Shown piece by piece: positions 17,101-25,569 of a DNA stretch of 64,000 nt. The translations under genes and the position numbers were made by a program. Under the pieces are notes generated by a model. It did not search any database. It was not told the origin of the DNA and saw only the letters and a program-made list of their open reading frames with translations. The stretch is from Paenibacillus contaminans (GTDB lineage Bacteria; Bacillota; Bacilli; Paenibacillales; NBRC-103111). Location: contig NZ_QMFB01000021.1 in the NCBI RefSeq assembly GCF_003285015.1, forward strand, positions 1 through 64,000, read 5' to 3'. Positions within the stretch are counted from its first letter, which is position 1. Every line of letters starts with the position of its first letter.

Positions 17101-19043
17101 ATTTCATGAACGGGTTTAGCACGGAGGGCTTGTACGGAGACATTTTCACCGATAATCCCGAACAAGTTGCCGATGATATTGAAGCTATTATTGCGCAATA
17201 CGGTCCTTTGAATTTAAAAAGCACGAATATGACCGGTACCGGGTACGCGGCGCTGAGGGACGGTAAAGGCGAAGGCTTCAATAGCGACACGCTGCGCAAT
17301 GTCTGGATGTATTACGGGAATAACAGCTTCCACGGCCACCGGGACACGCTGCAAATCGGGCTGCACGCCTTCGGTCTCGACCTGACGCCGGATTTGGGCT
17401 ATCCCGAATCGACCGAATCGGCGGATACTCATAATTATCAGTGGGTGCGCAATACGGTTTCCCATAATACGGTCGTCGTCGATAAGGCAAAGCAGCAGAT
17501 TCAATGGGACGGTGAGCCGCAGCATTTTGACGATAGCGAGCAAGTGAAGCTGATCGACGTGGATGCGCCCGATCCGTATCCGCAAACCGAGCTGTACAAA
17601 CGGACGACGGCGATGATTAAGGTCGACGACGCCAATTCTTACACGGTGGACTTCTTCCGGATTAAGGGCGGCAACGACCATCATTTCAGCTTCCATGCGG
17701 CCGAAGGGCCTGTGACGACGGATGGCTTGACCCTCGTTTCGCAGAAGGACGGAAGCGGCAACTATATCGGCTCTTATGCAGGCGAGAATGTGGAGTATGG
17801 AAAACGGGCGCCAGGCGACAGCGTCGATGGCCCCAACTATATGGGTTCGGGCTTCCACTATTTGAAAAATGTCGATCGGGATACGGCTCCTGCCGAGCAA
17901 TTCAGCGTGGACTGGGATATTACGGATACATGGAATCTCAACCAGCCGCCGCGGGACGTTCATCTCCGCTTGACTATGCTCGGACAGGTCGACGATGTGG
18001 CGCTGGCGGACGGAAGCCCGTCGCAAAGAGTGGTGAACAATCCGAAAAGCTTCCGTTATGTAGTCGCCCACCGCGGCGGCAGCAATCTGGATTCGCTGTT
18101 CACTTCGATCATCGAGCCGTACGAATCGCAACGATACGTTCAATCGATCGAGCCGGTAACGGTAACCGTGTATGGCACACCGGAGACCGGCAATGACGTG
18201 AAGGCGGTGAAAGTCGTCTTGACGAACGGCAGAACCGACTACATCGTCAGCGCGCTTGATCCGTCCGTGCTTTATACCGTGGATGGGAAATTCCAGTTCC
18301 AGGGGGCATTCGGGGTTTACTCGGAGCAAAACGGCGAGCCTGTGTATAGCTACCTCAATGAAGGAACGCTGATCGGACCGGCCGGGCTTCCGCTTATCGA
18401 CGAAGATACGGCGCAATTAACAGGCACCGTCGCCGATTTCACGCAGGATCTGTCCATGACGAACGACATCACGGTCAATCTGGACCTGCAAGGTGTGGAC
18501 AGCGGCGAGCTTGTCGGAAAATACGTCTATGTCGACAATGACGGCGAGCGGAATGCGGTCTATAAAATTCACGGCGTCACGCAAGTCGGAACGAATCAAT
18601 ACAAGCTCGATTTGGGAACTACGACGCTTATCCGGCGTTATGTGGACAACAATGATTTCAGCAAAGGATATGTATATGACATCGCTCCGGGAGCGGCATT
18701 CCGCATTCCGCTGGCTTACGAAACGATAATCGCGCCTGCCGCCGCAAATAAAGCGCCTGCCGCGCAGAACTTGACGTTGACAACCGTAAAAAAAACGGCG
18801 GTAAGCGGCACGTTAACGGCTGCGGACGACGATGCTGACGAATTGACTTACAGAATCGTGCAGAACGGGACTATAGGTACGGCGGTAATAACGAACCCTT
18901 CGACAGGTTCCTTCACTTACACGCCCAGACCCGGGAAAACGGGCAGCGATACTTTTACTTTTCAGGCTTTTGACGGACAGGATTACTCCAATACCGCATC
19001 GGTATCTGTAACGATCACTCCAAAAAATCCAAAAAAACAATAG
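14142..19043 (+). CDS. Secreted multidomain heparinase II/III-like enzyme
   Basis: The 1633-aa protein has a signal peptide ending near AHA-SG (about residue 33). Two tandem modules of about 235 residues follow (about 38-275 and 276-510), each a beta-sandwich (opening YKFTHIGFPGQPTQ) plus a Big-2-like domain. The alpha/alpha toroid domain spans about 530-1000. The C-terminal heparinase II/III beta-sheet domain contains NSFHGHRDTLQIGLHAFGLDL (about 1060-1080) and the diagnostic NTVSHNTVVVDKAKQQ. The last ~100 residues are a cadherin-like Ig domain (NKAPAAQNLTL to VSVTITP). Members of the fold are polysaccharide lyases acting on uronic acid-containing glycans, but the substrate here is not predictable. 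ATG 14142 has GAGGGTG upstream; GTG 14118 is an alternative. It is probably co-expressed with the importer. Confidence 0.9.
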   Translation: MKVMKSSLVLYLLLLSLLMSGMPGVNSPVAHASGSSPIIYKFTHIGFPGQPTQPGWSLVGLPTTYPVLGYQFYGAAIGTENVGMSRDFQFNVPEDGTYLIKFKGFLAGSGAIAALQIDGKAIGTYDFYGATAGYGPTTAIRYAALTAGTHTLTLKTIGKQAASAQYRMTPSEFILEPVSAMPSLAGVTLAAGQPDIFLGSQVQLAVSGQTNDGVVTDLYGAQIQYASDNEEVALVDTNSGMLTAAGIGAASVTANVYYNGAHFSAVLPINVLIPPMTYKFTHIGFPGQPTQEGWSLVGLPTTYPTLGYQNYGAAIGTEGVGMSRDFRFDVPADGTYLIKFKGFLAGSGAIAELQIDGKAIGTYDFYGATAGFGPTNPIRYVALTEGTHTLTLQTVGKQEASAQYRMTPSEFILEHTPDLPVLESVAFASTLPELYVGSKTKLPVIGKTQAGVPFELPQEYIQFTSSDESIAVVDQTGMLTAAGLGTATVTADVYLNGVSRSAVLPVHVVEITNGKSRSTIYTADKIAAARSNIDSYDWAADLRDEAVTKADAFLAKGLDFLWELVPPQSLPRGYSVNEKLGSPVTGKEIDKFGSYPYKVDPLNDPWKITDPSSGYKFPTNDFGAYYRSGLDNHGVFDPNKADRSLLVNTLYPEKGPTWGVDDGTGWVDENGNYYTFIAFYIHWGIWADNGPGGLKGFIPNALDTFRDAYLYTGDIKYARAGTVLLDRIADIYPSLDTSVYNRSIYQNADGFTRLGKATGSIWESLLVKHFLYAYDAFYPAMNDSALLSFLGAKSAEYDLGPLKFNASGIRRNIEDGIVKQIYPGIQSSRIRGNPGFHQSALALAAVVYDKFPETKEWLDFDFQSGGFQTNPFRVTGGNIGSTLVDLVDRDGNGNEAAPLYNSLWLTNYLELANILDGYDLYPSADLYQNVKFRNMFSGVYQWIQSEVFTPSIGDSGSTGKPIIFFSMPTMIEAFKHYQDPEYAQLIHFMNGFSTEGLYGDIFTDNPEQVADDIEAIIAQYGPLNLKSTNMTGTGYAALRDGKGEGFNSDTLRNVWMYYGNNSFHGHRDTLQIGLHAFGLDLTPDLGYPESTESADTHNYQWVRNTVSHNTVVVDKAKQQIQWDGEPQHFDDSEQVKLIDVDAPDPYPQTELYKRTTAMIKVDDANSYTVDFFRIKGGNDHHFSFHAAEGPVTTDGLTLVSQKDGSGNYIGSYAGENVEYGKRAPGDSVDGPNYMGSGFHYLKNVDRDTAPAEQFSVDWDITDTWNLNQPPRDVHLRLTMLGQVDDVALADGSPSQRVVNNPKSFRYVVAHRGGSNLDSLFTSIIEPYESQRYVQSIEPVTVTVYGTPETGNDVKAVKVVLTNGRTDYIVSALDPSVLYTVDGKFQFQGAFGVYSEQNGEPVYSYLNEGTLIGPAGLPLIDEDTAQLTGTVADFTQDLSMTNDITVNLDLQGVDSGELVGKYVYVDNDGERNAVYKIHGVTQVGTNQYKLDLGTTTLIRRYVDNNDFSKGYVYDIAPGAAFRIPLAYETIIAPAAANKAPAAQNLTLTTVKKTAVSGTLTAADDDADELTYRIVQNGTIGTAVITNPSTGSFTYTPRPGKTGSDTFTFQAFDGQDYSNTASVSVTITPKNPKKQ
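14250..15672 (+). repeat. Tandem duplication inside the lyase gene
   Basis: The segment at 14250-14965 is repeated at 14968-15672. The encoded beta-sandwich halves are about 85% identical by eye, while the Big-like halves have diverged much more. This uneven divergence suggests a duplication followed by conversion or selection on the sandwich part. Confidence 0.85.
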
Positions 19044-19188
19044 GGAGATGTCAGCCGAACAGTCTGTAGGCCACGACCGCGATTTGTTCAAGCACTGCTT
19101 GCCGAGGCAATAGCCTGCCGCCGTTTTTGACGCTGATGTTTACCGCAAGTTTTTTGAGCCGCTATCATGAAATACTTTCTTAAAAGTT

Positions 19189-19224
19189 TGACGGTACAGC
19201 TCCCCAGCCGTACCGTCTTTTTTC
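19189..19224 (+). terminator. Rho-independent terminator after the lyase gene
   Basis: GACGGTAC and GTACCGTC pair around AGCTCCCCAGCC, followed by TTTTTT. Confidence 0.92.
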
Positions 19225-19338
19225 GTTTCCTATTGTTCAAACAATTTAACTTTGCTAAAATAAATATTATATATTATATAAAATTAATCATTCGAAGGGT
19301 CTTTTGGTTAGCTATATTAAACATATGCGGAGGTAACT

Positions 19339-21960
19339 ATGCTGTATCCCGGCTATGCACCGAAAGAAGAGATTAAACCGCTGAGTCTCCCCCATTTCCC
19401 AACCGTTCAGCAAACGGTGGTATGGCGCAATTGGGAGCTTGTTCCGCTGGACAGATTGGCGAAAATTCTCGGAACGACGGAAGAAAACGTGCTTTCGCTC
19501 GCCCGCGACATGGGGCTTCGCGTTCCGCCGAGCATCGATGAGCAATGGCTGATCCGCGGTTATATTACGATCATCCGCGCCAACTGGCATATCCTGCCCT
19601 ACGATCAGCTGCTGGAGCTGCTTGGATGGAGTGCCGACATGCTTGCTTACGCACTCAAAGAGGACGATTTCCTTTGGGTCAAATTGGGTAATTTAAAGCC
19701 TTCGGTAGAGCCCGTTACGTACAGACCGCTTACGCCGGAAGAGGAAACTCGCACTCGGGAAATCCGCGGTATTATCGATACTCATTTTCCGGACAGCCGT
19801 AACGAGAGCCCGGTCAAGCCCTTTGATTTCTTGAATACCTTTGCAAAGCGTAACAAACCCGCTTCGCCGTGGGTTGTTTCGACAAATCCGGACGAAGTGC
19901 TGCTAAGCGACGAATGGACGCTCGTCTATCCGCAAGGGCTGGAAAGGGCCGAGAAGTTTGCGCGCCGTTTTGCGGACGAGCATGAAGCGGCATGGGGAAT
20001 CCGTTTGTCCGCCTCCCCCGATTCCGCCGATGAGGTGGCGGCTCCCGCACAGAAAACTATTTTGCTTTCCGTTAAGCCCGATTCTTCCTTATTGTCCGAA
20101 AGCCATCAAATCCGGGTAACCGCAGACCGTATCGATATCCAGGCCGTCGACGAAGTCGGGCTGTTAAGAGGCTTGAACTGGCTGCAAAAAAAGATGGAGG
20201 AACGCAACGCGCCTTACCTCGAGCAAAAATCGGTTACGCGCAATACCCGCTTCGATCTGCGTTATGTTTATTCCTACTTCGCCGTATACGGGGATCCGCT
20301 GCTGGATGCCGACATCGATCCGTATCCGGAAGAACTGCTGCTTCAGCTCTCCAAGCTGGGCGTTAACGGCGTATGGCTGCAGGCCGTTCTTTACAAGCTG
20401 GTTCCTTTCGAGCGTGCGCCAGAGCTTTCGATAGACTGGGAGAAGCGTATCGAAGGCTTGAGAAGGCTCGTCGATCGCGCTGCCGATTACGGCATCGGGA
20501 TCTACTTGTACTACAACGAGCCGCGGGCGATGCCTCTGCAGTTTTTTGAGGAGTTTCCGGACTGGAAGGGCCATGTCGATGTAGAGGATGCAACGCTTTG
20601 CACTTCGCACCCTGAAGTTCAGGCGTATCTCCGAACGAGCACTGCCCGGCTGTTCACGGAAGTTCCGAAGCTCGCAGGTCTCTTCACGATCACCATGTCG
20701 GAAAATTTGACGAACTGTTTTTCCCGGGCGGGCGGCGGCAATACGAACTGTCCGCGCTGCGCAAGCCGAACGCCGCATGAGGTTGCATCGGAGGTTAACC
20801 GGATTATCGCCGAAGCCGCGCACAGCGTGGCGCCTAATGCCAGAATTTTATGCTGGACTTGGGGATGGACGAAGTGGCTCGGATGGACTCCCGAGTCGAT
20901 CGACGAAGCCATCGGCTTGCTGCCCGACCGCGTAAGCGTGATGAGCAACAGCGAAGAAGGCCTTATTACAAATATCGGCGGCGTCGAAGGACATGTAGTC
21001 GACTACTCCATTTCGCAAGTGGGCCCCAGCGAGAAGTCTTTGCGCATTTGGAGCAAGGCCAAACAAAGAGGACTTTCTGCCGTAGCCAAGGTGCAGTTCA
21101 ATATCACCTGGGAATGCGCATCCGTCCCTTATTTGCCTACTATGGATTTGCTCGAGCGGCATTTGAACAACCTGGAAAAGTCGGGCGTAAGCGGATTGAT
21201 GCTTAGTTGGACGCTTGGCGGCTATCCGTCCTTGAATTTGGAGTTCGCTTCCCAATATTACTGGGATACGGAGGAAACGAGCGTTAAGGGACCCGCGCTT
21301 GTTGCCGGCAAAGTATTCGGCGACGAGGCCGGTGACGTCGTCAGGCAAGCGTGGAGCGCGTTCAGCAGCGCATTCGGGCACTTTCCTTTCGATATCGGCG
21401 TTGCGTACACCGCCCCGCAAAATATAGGACCGGCCAATTTGCTGTACGACAAGCCGACGGGCTTTAGCGCCACCATGGTCGGCATTCCTTATGACGATCT
21501 GAAGCGCTGGCGGTCGATCTATCCGGAGGAAGTACTCGAGGAGCAGTTTCAGTTGGTTGCCGACGGCTGGAAGCAAGGCCTAGATATCCTTAAAGAAGCG
21601 GAATCGCTCATCGACAGCTCGGACAGCCGGAAGACGGCCGCATTCGTCGATTTGCAGCATGTGGCCAAAGCGGCATACTGCCATCTCAAAACTTCCCATT
21701 TGCAAACGATGTTTGTGAGACTGAGGGATAAGCTGGATGCTGCTGCAGATAACCAAGAGGCCGAACGTTTGAAGGAGCAGCTCTTTGCTATTATCGACGA
21801 GGAAATCGAACTGGCCAAGGAGCTTTACCATATTGTGCGGAACGATTCCCGCATCGGCTTCGAAGCCAGCAATCATTACTTTTATACGGTACAGGATCTC
21901 AAAGAAAAAGTAATCAATTGCATGCATCTTCGCCAAAGGTTAGAGGATCGCAAAATTTAG
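19339..21960 (+). CDS. Putative glycoside hydrolase (GH20/GH67-like fold) with duplicated N-terminal helical motif
   Basis: This 873-aa cytoplasmic protein has no signal peptide. ATG 19339 follows GGAGGTAACT. Residues ~25-125 hold two copies of a helical motif: WRNWELVPLDRLAKILG with TTEENVLSLARD, then RANWHILPYDQLLELLG with WSADMLAYALKED. A zincin-like domain at about 235-290 (VDEVGLLRGLNWLQKKME) is typical of GH20, GH67 and GH84 enzymes. A TIM-barrel region follows, with YYNEPRAMP, GLFTITMSENLTNCF, a CPRC pair and ILCWTWGW. The glutamate in TMSEN could be the acid catalyst, but the classic GH20 Asp-Glu pair is not seen. It lies after the lyase, behind its own promoter region, and ends at a strong terminator. 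It probably cleaves imported oligosaccharides. Exact family and substrate are not assigned. Confidence 0.75.
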   Translation: MLYPGYAPKEEIKPLSLPHFPTVQQTVVWRNWELVPLDRLAKILGTTEENVLSLARDMGLRVPPSIDEQWLIRGYITIIRANWHILPYDQLLELLGWSADMLAYALKEDDFLWVKLGNLKPSVEPVTYRPLTPEEETRTREIRGIIDTHFPDSRNESPVKPFDFLNTFAKRNKPASPWVVSTNPDEVLLSDEWTLVYPQGLERAEKFARRFADEHEAAWGIRLSASPDSADEVAAPAQKTILLSVKPDSSLLSESHQIRVTADRIDIQAVDEVGLLRGLNWLQKKMEERNAPYLEQKSVTRNTRFDLRYVYSYFAVYGDPLLDADIDPYPEELLLQLSKLGVNGVWLQAVLYKLVPFERAPELSIDWEKRIEGLRRLVDRAADYGIGIYLYYNEPRAMPLQFFEEFPDWKGHVDVEDATLCTSHPEVQAYLRTSTARLFTEVPKLAGLFTITMSENLTNCFSRAGGGNTNCPRCASRTPHEVASEVNRIIAEAAHSVAPNARILCWTWGWTKWLGWTPESIDEAIGLLPDRVSVMSNSEEGLITNIGGVEGHVVDYSISQVGPSEKSLRIWSKAKQRGLSAVAKVQFNITWECASVPYLPTMDLLERHLNNLEKSGVSGLMLSWTLGGYPSLNLEFASQYYWDTEETSVKGPALVAGKVFGDEAGDVVRQAWSAFSSAFGHFPFDIGVAYTAPQNIGPANLLYDKPTGFSATMVGIPYDDLKRWRSIYPEEVLEEQFQLVADGWKQGLDILKEAESLIDSSDSRKTAAFVDLQHVAKAAYCHLKTSHLQTMFVRLRDKLDAAADNQEAERLKEQLFAIIDEEIELAKELYHIVRNDSRIGFEASNHYFYTVQDLKEKVINCMHLRQRLEDRKI

Positions 21961-21969
21961 GCCTATAAT

Positions 21970-22006
21970 AAAAGCCTGCCGGTGTCATTGACGCCGGCAG
22001 GCTTTA
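21970..22006 (+). terminator. Rho-independent terminator after the glycosidase-like gene
   Basis: AAAGCCTGCCGG and CCGGCAGGCTTT form a perfect stem around TGTCATTGACG, followed by ATT. Confidence 0.88.
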
Positions 22007-22204
22007 TTGTGACGCATAATCCGCGAATAAACGCCGACGTGCGTCTGTGGTGTTCGTCTTTGAACTTATTACGAGGTAGAAACACGATTTCAAAGGCAGC
22101 CGATAGCAAAGCTCCTTTGCTGGTGGCCCCCATACCCATTACCTCTTGCTCGCCTTCGGTGCTCTCCGTCACCTGCTTGCCCCTCCTTACTCGTCGCTTG
22201 CATG

Positions 22205-22391
22205 CGTTGTCCGATTTTGCCCACTTGGAATCGAGTACGGCTTTCTTTCCTCGTCCGCAGTCCGAAAACGCCTACTTGCAGCGGGGATTTTGCTCGGCAC
22301 ACCGGTAAATCCGTTCTTTAAGCGGGCAAAATCGGACTCCATCGTAAGGCGAACCTCGATCCCTTGATCCAAGCGGGCTATTTCGGACTAC
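22205..22391. repeat. Four-unit inverted/direct repeat, about 52-bp spacing
   Basis: A ~20-base unit of the form AAGYGGGC-N4-TCGGACT occurs four times: twice on the - strand (22205-22226, 22258-22279) and twice on the + strand (22317-22339, 22369-22391). Units within each pair are 52-53 bp apart. The outer - unit and the first + unit share a perfect 14-bp inverted repeat (GTCCGATTTTGCCC). There is no coding content. Confidence 0.75.
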
Positions 22392-22416
22392 AGCATAGGG
22401 GGCTTATTCTCATAGT

Positions 22417-22478
22417 AAGGATAAACGGATTCGCCGTCCTAAACGCTTTCGAAGAAAGCGACTTCGTAAACATGAGCT
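22417..22478 (+). repeat. Three-hairpin dispersed repeat, copy 1
   Basis: It begins AAGGATAAACGG, then has ACGGATTCGCCGT, CGCTTTCGAAGAAAGCG and ACTTCGTAAAC. The same elements recur at 34.5, 46.1, 60.9 and 61.6 kb. Confidence 0.8.
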
Positions 22479-22537
22479 AAATACTCGCGCGTTTATCGAG
22501 GCTGAGATCCGCTTCCGCGATATACGGATACATTCAA

Positions 22538-22578
22538 TAAAAAACCGTTCGACGGCACAAGACCGTGAACGGTTTTTA
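22538..22578. terminator. Terminator after the nadE / Sm-like unit
   Basis: AAAAACCGTTC and GAACGGTTTTT form a stem around GACGGCACAAGACCGT, with T or A runs on both sides. It ends the leftward transcript. Confidence 0.88.
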
Positions 22579-22584
22579 CAATAT

Positions 22585-22830
22585 TTATCGTTTGAACAGC
22601 TCCAAGTAGCAAGACAACAAGTTCCCCGATTGCTCGACGCCGATACTGCGCACCGATGCCAGCGGGATAAGGTGTGTGAACGGATTATTGCGCTCCACGT
22701 AAGTAAACACCTTCGCTTCCCGGTCAAAAGCGGCGATCGAACCCGTAATTTCATTTTCGCCCGAGCCGATCGTTACGATCGATTGATCCGCGATCAGCTT
22801 CTCGACGATTTCGCTGAATGTTTGTGCCAT
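22585..22830 (-). CDS. Small Sm-like-fold protein (81 aa), hypothetical
   Basis: The product has an N-terminal helix (residues 1-15) followed by five predicted beta strands: SIVTIGSG, NEITGSIAAFD, KVFTYVER, THLIPLASVRSIGV and LLSCYLELF. That pattern resembles an Sm/LSm barrel. The strand-2 Gly and strand-4 LIPLASV positions are Sm-like, but no RNA-binding motif typical of Hfq (for example YKHA) is visible. The ATG has GGAGGAGTTAAGG upstream. It follows nadE by 60 bp on the same strand and shares its terminator, so the two are likely co-transcribed. Function unknown; the fold assignment is by eye. Confidence 0.72.
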   Translation of the reverse strand: MAQTFSEIVEKLIADQSIVTIGSGENEITGSIAAFDREAKVFTYVERNNPFTHLIPLASVRSIGVEQSGNLLSCYLELFKR

Positions 22831-22890
22831 CCTTAACTCCTCCTCGTTATATGCAGCATTATCTGTTCCGCTCCTATTTCTTGGCGACGA

Positions 22891-23700
22891 CTAGATGCCG
22901 GGAATCGGCGAACGCTTATGCTCCGTTTTCAAATACTGTTTCTCCAGCTTCTCTTGGGCAGCCGGATCGATCTGCTTGCCTTCAAGATAGTCGCTGTTGT
23001 CGCCGTAAGTGATGCCGAGCTCGTTCTCGTCCGTTTGCCCGTCCCATAACCCCGCAGTCGGCGCTTTATCAAGGACGCTTTGCGGAACGCCGAGACTCGA
23101 TGCCAATTGGCGGACCTGCCGCTTGTTGAGCGAGCTGAGCGGCGTAATGTCGACGGCCCCGTCCCCGTATTTCGTGAAAAAGCCGGTGATCGCCTCCGAC
23201 GCATGATCCGTACCGACGACCAGCAGGTTCATCTCGAACGCCAGCGCGTACTGTACGACCATGCGGGTGCGGGCTTTGACATTGCCTTTGCCCCCGCGGC
23301 TCAGGTGCTTGTGAATGCCGAGCGACTTCAGCGCGAACTCGGTTTCCAGCACTGTTTCGTTCACGCCGTCCTCGATGTTCGTCTCCACCTTCTTGTCCAG
23401 CTTGAACGCTTCCGCTACCGCGTAGCTGTCGGAAATATCGCTCTGTTCGCCATATGGCTGGAACACGCCGAGCGTAATATATTCCTTGCCGGTTTCGGCA
23501 GTCAGCTCGTCTGTCGCTTTCTTGCAAAGACCGGTCGCAACCGCGCTGTCGATCCCCCCGCTAATCGCTATGAGCAGCCCGCTCGTGCCCGATTTAAGCG
23601 TATACTCCTTAAGAAAGTCGACCCGCTTGCGTATTTCCTCATCCACGTCGATTGCCGGGTTGACGCCAAACCGGTTGATCACGTCCTGCTGTAAGCTCAT
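22891..23700 (-). CDS. nadE: NH3-dependent NAD+ synthetase NadE
   Basis: NadE converts deamido-NAD+ to NAD+ using ATP and ammonia. The 269-aa length is typical of the ammonia-dependent form without a glutaminase domain. The P-loop of the ATP pyrophosphatase is SGGIDS (residues 47-52). Other landmarks are LGVFQPYGEQ, GNVKARTRMVVQYALA, GTDHASEAITGFFTKYGDGAVDI (nucleotide site) and KAPTAGLWDGQTDENELGI. The ATG follows AGAGGTGAAGAAGCG. It is followed by the small Sm-like gene. The C-terminal HKRSPIPGI is a common ending in Bacillales. Confidence 0.97.
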   Translation of the reverse strand: MSLQQDVINRFGVNPAIDVDEEIRKRVDFLKEYTLKSGTSGLLIAISGGIDSAVATGLCKKATDELTAETGKEYITLGVFQPYGEQSDISDSYAVAEAFKLDKKVETNIEDGVNETVLETEFALKSLGIHKHLSRGGKGNVKARTRMVVQYALAFEMNLLVVGTDHASEAITGFFTKYGDGAVDITPLSSLNKRQVRQLASSLGVPQSVLDKAPTAGLWDGQTDENELGITYGDNSDYLEGKQIDPAAQEKLEKQYLKTEHKRSPIPGI

Positions 23701-23874
23701 CGCTTCTTCACCTCTTCTGCGGTCTTTCGTTTCTCCCCCGATTATACCGCTTTTTGCCGCATAAGGAAAATAAACCTGCGCCTTCCGGAGGAGGCTGAGC
23801 GAAATCGTTTTGAGCGGTATAACATCTAGTCCGTCCGCATCGTTGCTATCCGATATTCGTTCATCATACGTACG

Positions 23875-23906
23875 TAAAAACCCCCTGCCGTCCAGACAGG
23901 GGGTTG
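23875..23906 (-). terminator. Terminator after the LamG/propeller gene
   Basis: On the reverse strand AACCCCCTG and CAGGGGGTT pair around TCTGGACGG and are followed by TTTTT. Confidence 0.9.
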
Positions 23907-23916
23907 TATCGCAGGC

Positions 23917-25569
23917 TTACCGACCTTCTCTAATTTTGCGGATATCATCCGCACTCAAAGCGTTATTATAGATGCGCAAATCCGATAAAGCTCCTTTGAA
24001 ATAATGATGCTCGCCCGCTCCGATTTTTAACGAAATCTTGTTGGACAAGTCGTAATCCTGCGAGGAGAAATCGGATTTTTCGGACACCAGCTCGCCGTTA
24101 ACATACAGCTGCAAGGAGTTGTTCGATCGCACGGCAGCGATATGCGCCCATTCCGTTCCGATATCGTCGTCGTACGAGACACATTTGCCCGCTTCATAGG
24201 AGAACACCTTACCGACGTTCGCATCCGGATTGTCCGAAGCTCTGCCGTGGCAGGTCGATGTTCCGGCATACAGCAAGCCGCCGTACGTCGCAAAGCAAGG
24301 GATGCGGCACCATGTTTCGATGTCGTACACGTCCCAATCCGCGTTGTCCACGAGCTGAGCCATGTTCTCCCATTGATGCAAGCCGTCGAAGCGGAAAACC
24401 TCCGATTTCGGGATGACACCCGCATAAAGCTTGCCATTGTAAGCGATCAGATCGTTTACCTCATTAATTTTATAGCTGGAGTCGATCCCGGTCTCGCCGA
24501 GATCCTCCCACTCTTCCCCGCCGAGGTAGCGGATGATTTTGCCGTCCGGCCATGTGCCGACCAACAGCTCGCCGCGGTGAACGTGGATTTTGTGTAGCTG
24601 CGTCTGCATGAGCGGCTGCTGGCTGATCCGCCTCCAGGTGCGGCCGCCTTCGTAGATGTACACGTCACTGTGCGTGCACCCGTACAGGCGTTCCTTCCAA
24701 ACCGTCATCGAATCGAGCCGGTCGTCATGTCCGCCGACTCCGATTTGTCCGCAAAACTCCCAATTGCCTTTGCCGTCGTAGCTGAAGCATTGGCCGCGGT
24801 CGTCGCCGGTATATATTTTGCCTTGATAGGATGCGAGGCTGATCGTCGTTTGGCCTTTGCCGAAAGCGCCGCAGTCCACCCACTCGTGATCCTTCACGTA
24901 ACGGAACAAACGGGTCGGCCCGCAAAGATTGGCATACATTTTCGTCCAGTCCCATACGCCGGTGCCGACATACAATTCCCCGTCGTGAACGATCATTGCC
25001 TGGACCGACCGCGTACGCGGGTCTTTGCCGACTCTGCCCACATCCGTCCAGCGGCCGTTTCCTTCATACCTGTACACCTTGCAGGCCTCTTCGTTCGTTA
25101 GCGCATCCGCCATGCTGGCATAAAGCTTGTTCTTGTAGACGACCAAGCCGGCGATGAGCGTATTGTCTTCCCGCGGCTTGCCGCAATCCCTCCACTCCCC
25201 GGTGACCGCGTTGTCCATGCCGAACAAGACGACGCGATTGTCGCTGACCGAGCTGTATCCGGAGCTGTTGCCGCCGACCGTCAGATGAAAGCCGCGCCGG
25301 GCATCCGCATCGAATTTGCTGAGCACGTCGCCGACAGGGTGAGCATGCTTGGGCGCTTTTACCCATGCCGTAACGGTGAAATCGCCGTCGTCAAAATGCA
25401 AGCCGGCTTGATCCTCCACTTCGATAAAGCTATCGATTCCATTAAAATACGCCGCACCGCCGGGCTGCCCGTCCACCCCTTCGACAAATTCCACATTGTG
25501 CATTTGCCCGTGATGCTTGCCGCAGCCATCCCGACCGCTGCCTTTTAACGACCATTGCGCGATTAACAT
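23917..25569 (-). CDS. LamG-type jelly roll interrupted by a beta-propeller
   Basis: This 550-aa protein has no signal peptide. Residues 1-118 are the first half of a concanavalin/LamG domain (AAYFNGIDSFIEV, DGDFTVTAWVKAP, VLSKFDADARRGFHL), and residues ~465-548 are the second half (EWAHIAAVRSNNSLQLYVNG, FKGALSDLRIYNNALS). Between them (about 120-460) lie seven or eight repeats typified by YxGxLYxGT / YRYEGNGRWTDVG, a beta-propeller of the Kelch-like kind. The insertion falls in a loop of the jelly roll, between the strand ending VVLFGMDN and the strand beginning EWAHI. This suggests a carbohydrate- or ligand-binding protein; no catalytic residues are evident. It sits between nadE and the ceramidase-fold gene. 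Confidence 0.85.
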   Translation of the reverse strand: MLIAQWSLKGSGRDGCGKHHGQMHNVEFVEGVDGQPGGAAYFNGIDSFIEVEDQAGLHFDDGDFTVTAWVKAPKHAHPVGDVLSKFDADARRGFHLTVGGNSSGYSSVSDNRVVLFGMDNAVTGEWRDCGKPREDNTLIAGLVVYKNKLYASMADALTNEEACKVYRYEGNGRWTDVGRVGKDPRTRSVQAMIVHDGELYVGTGVWDWTKMYANLCGPTRLFRYVKDHEWVDCGAFGKGQTTISLASYQGKIYTGDDRGQCFSYDGKGNWEFCGQIGVGGHDDRLDSMTVWKERLYGCTHSDVYIYEGGRTWRRISQQPLMQTQLHKIHVHRGELLVGTWPDGKIIRYLGGEEWEDLGETGIDSSYKINEVNDLIAYNGKLYAGVIPKSEVFRFDGLHQWENMAQLVDNADWDVYDIETWCRIPCFATYGGLLYAGTSTCHGRASDNPDANVGKVFSYEAGKCVSYDDDIGTEWAHIAAVRSNNSLQLYVNGELVSEKSDFSSQDYDLSNKISLKIGAGEHHYFKGALSDLRIYNNALSADDIRKIREGR

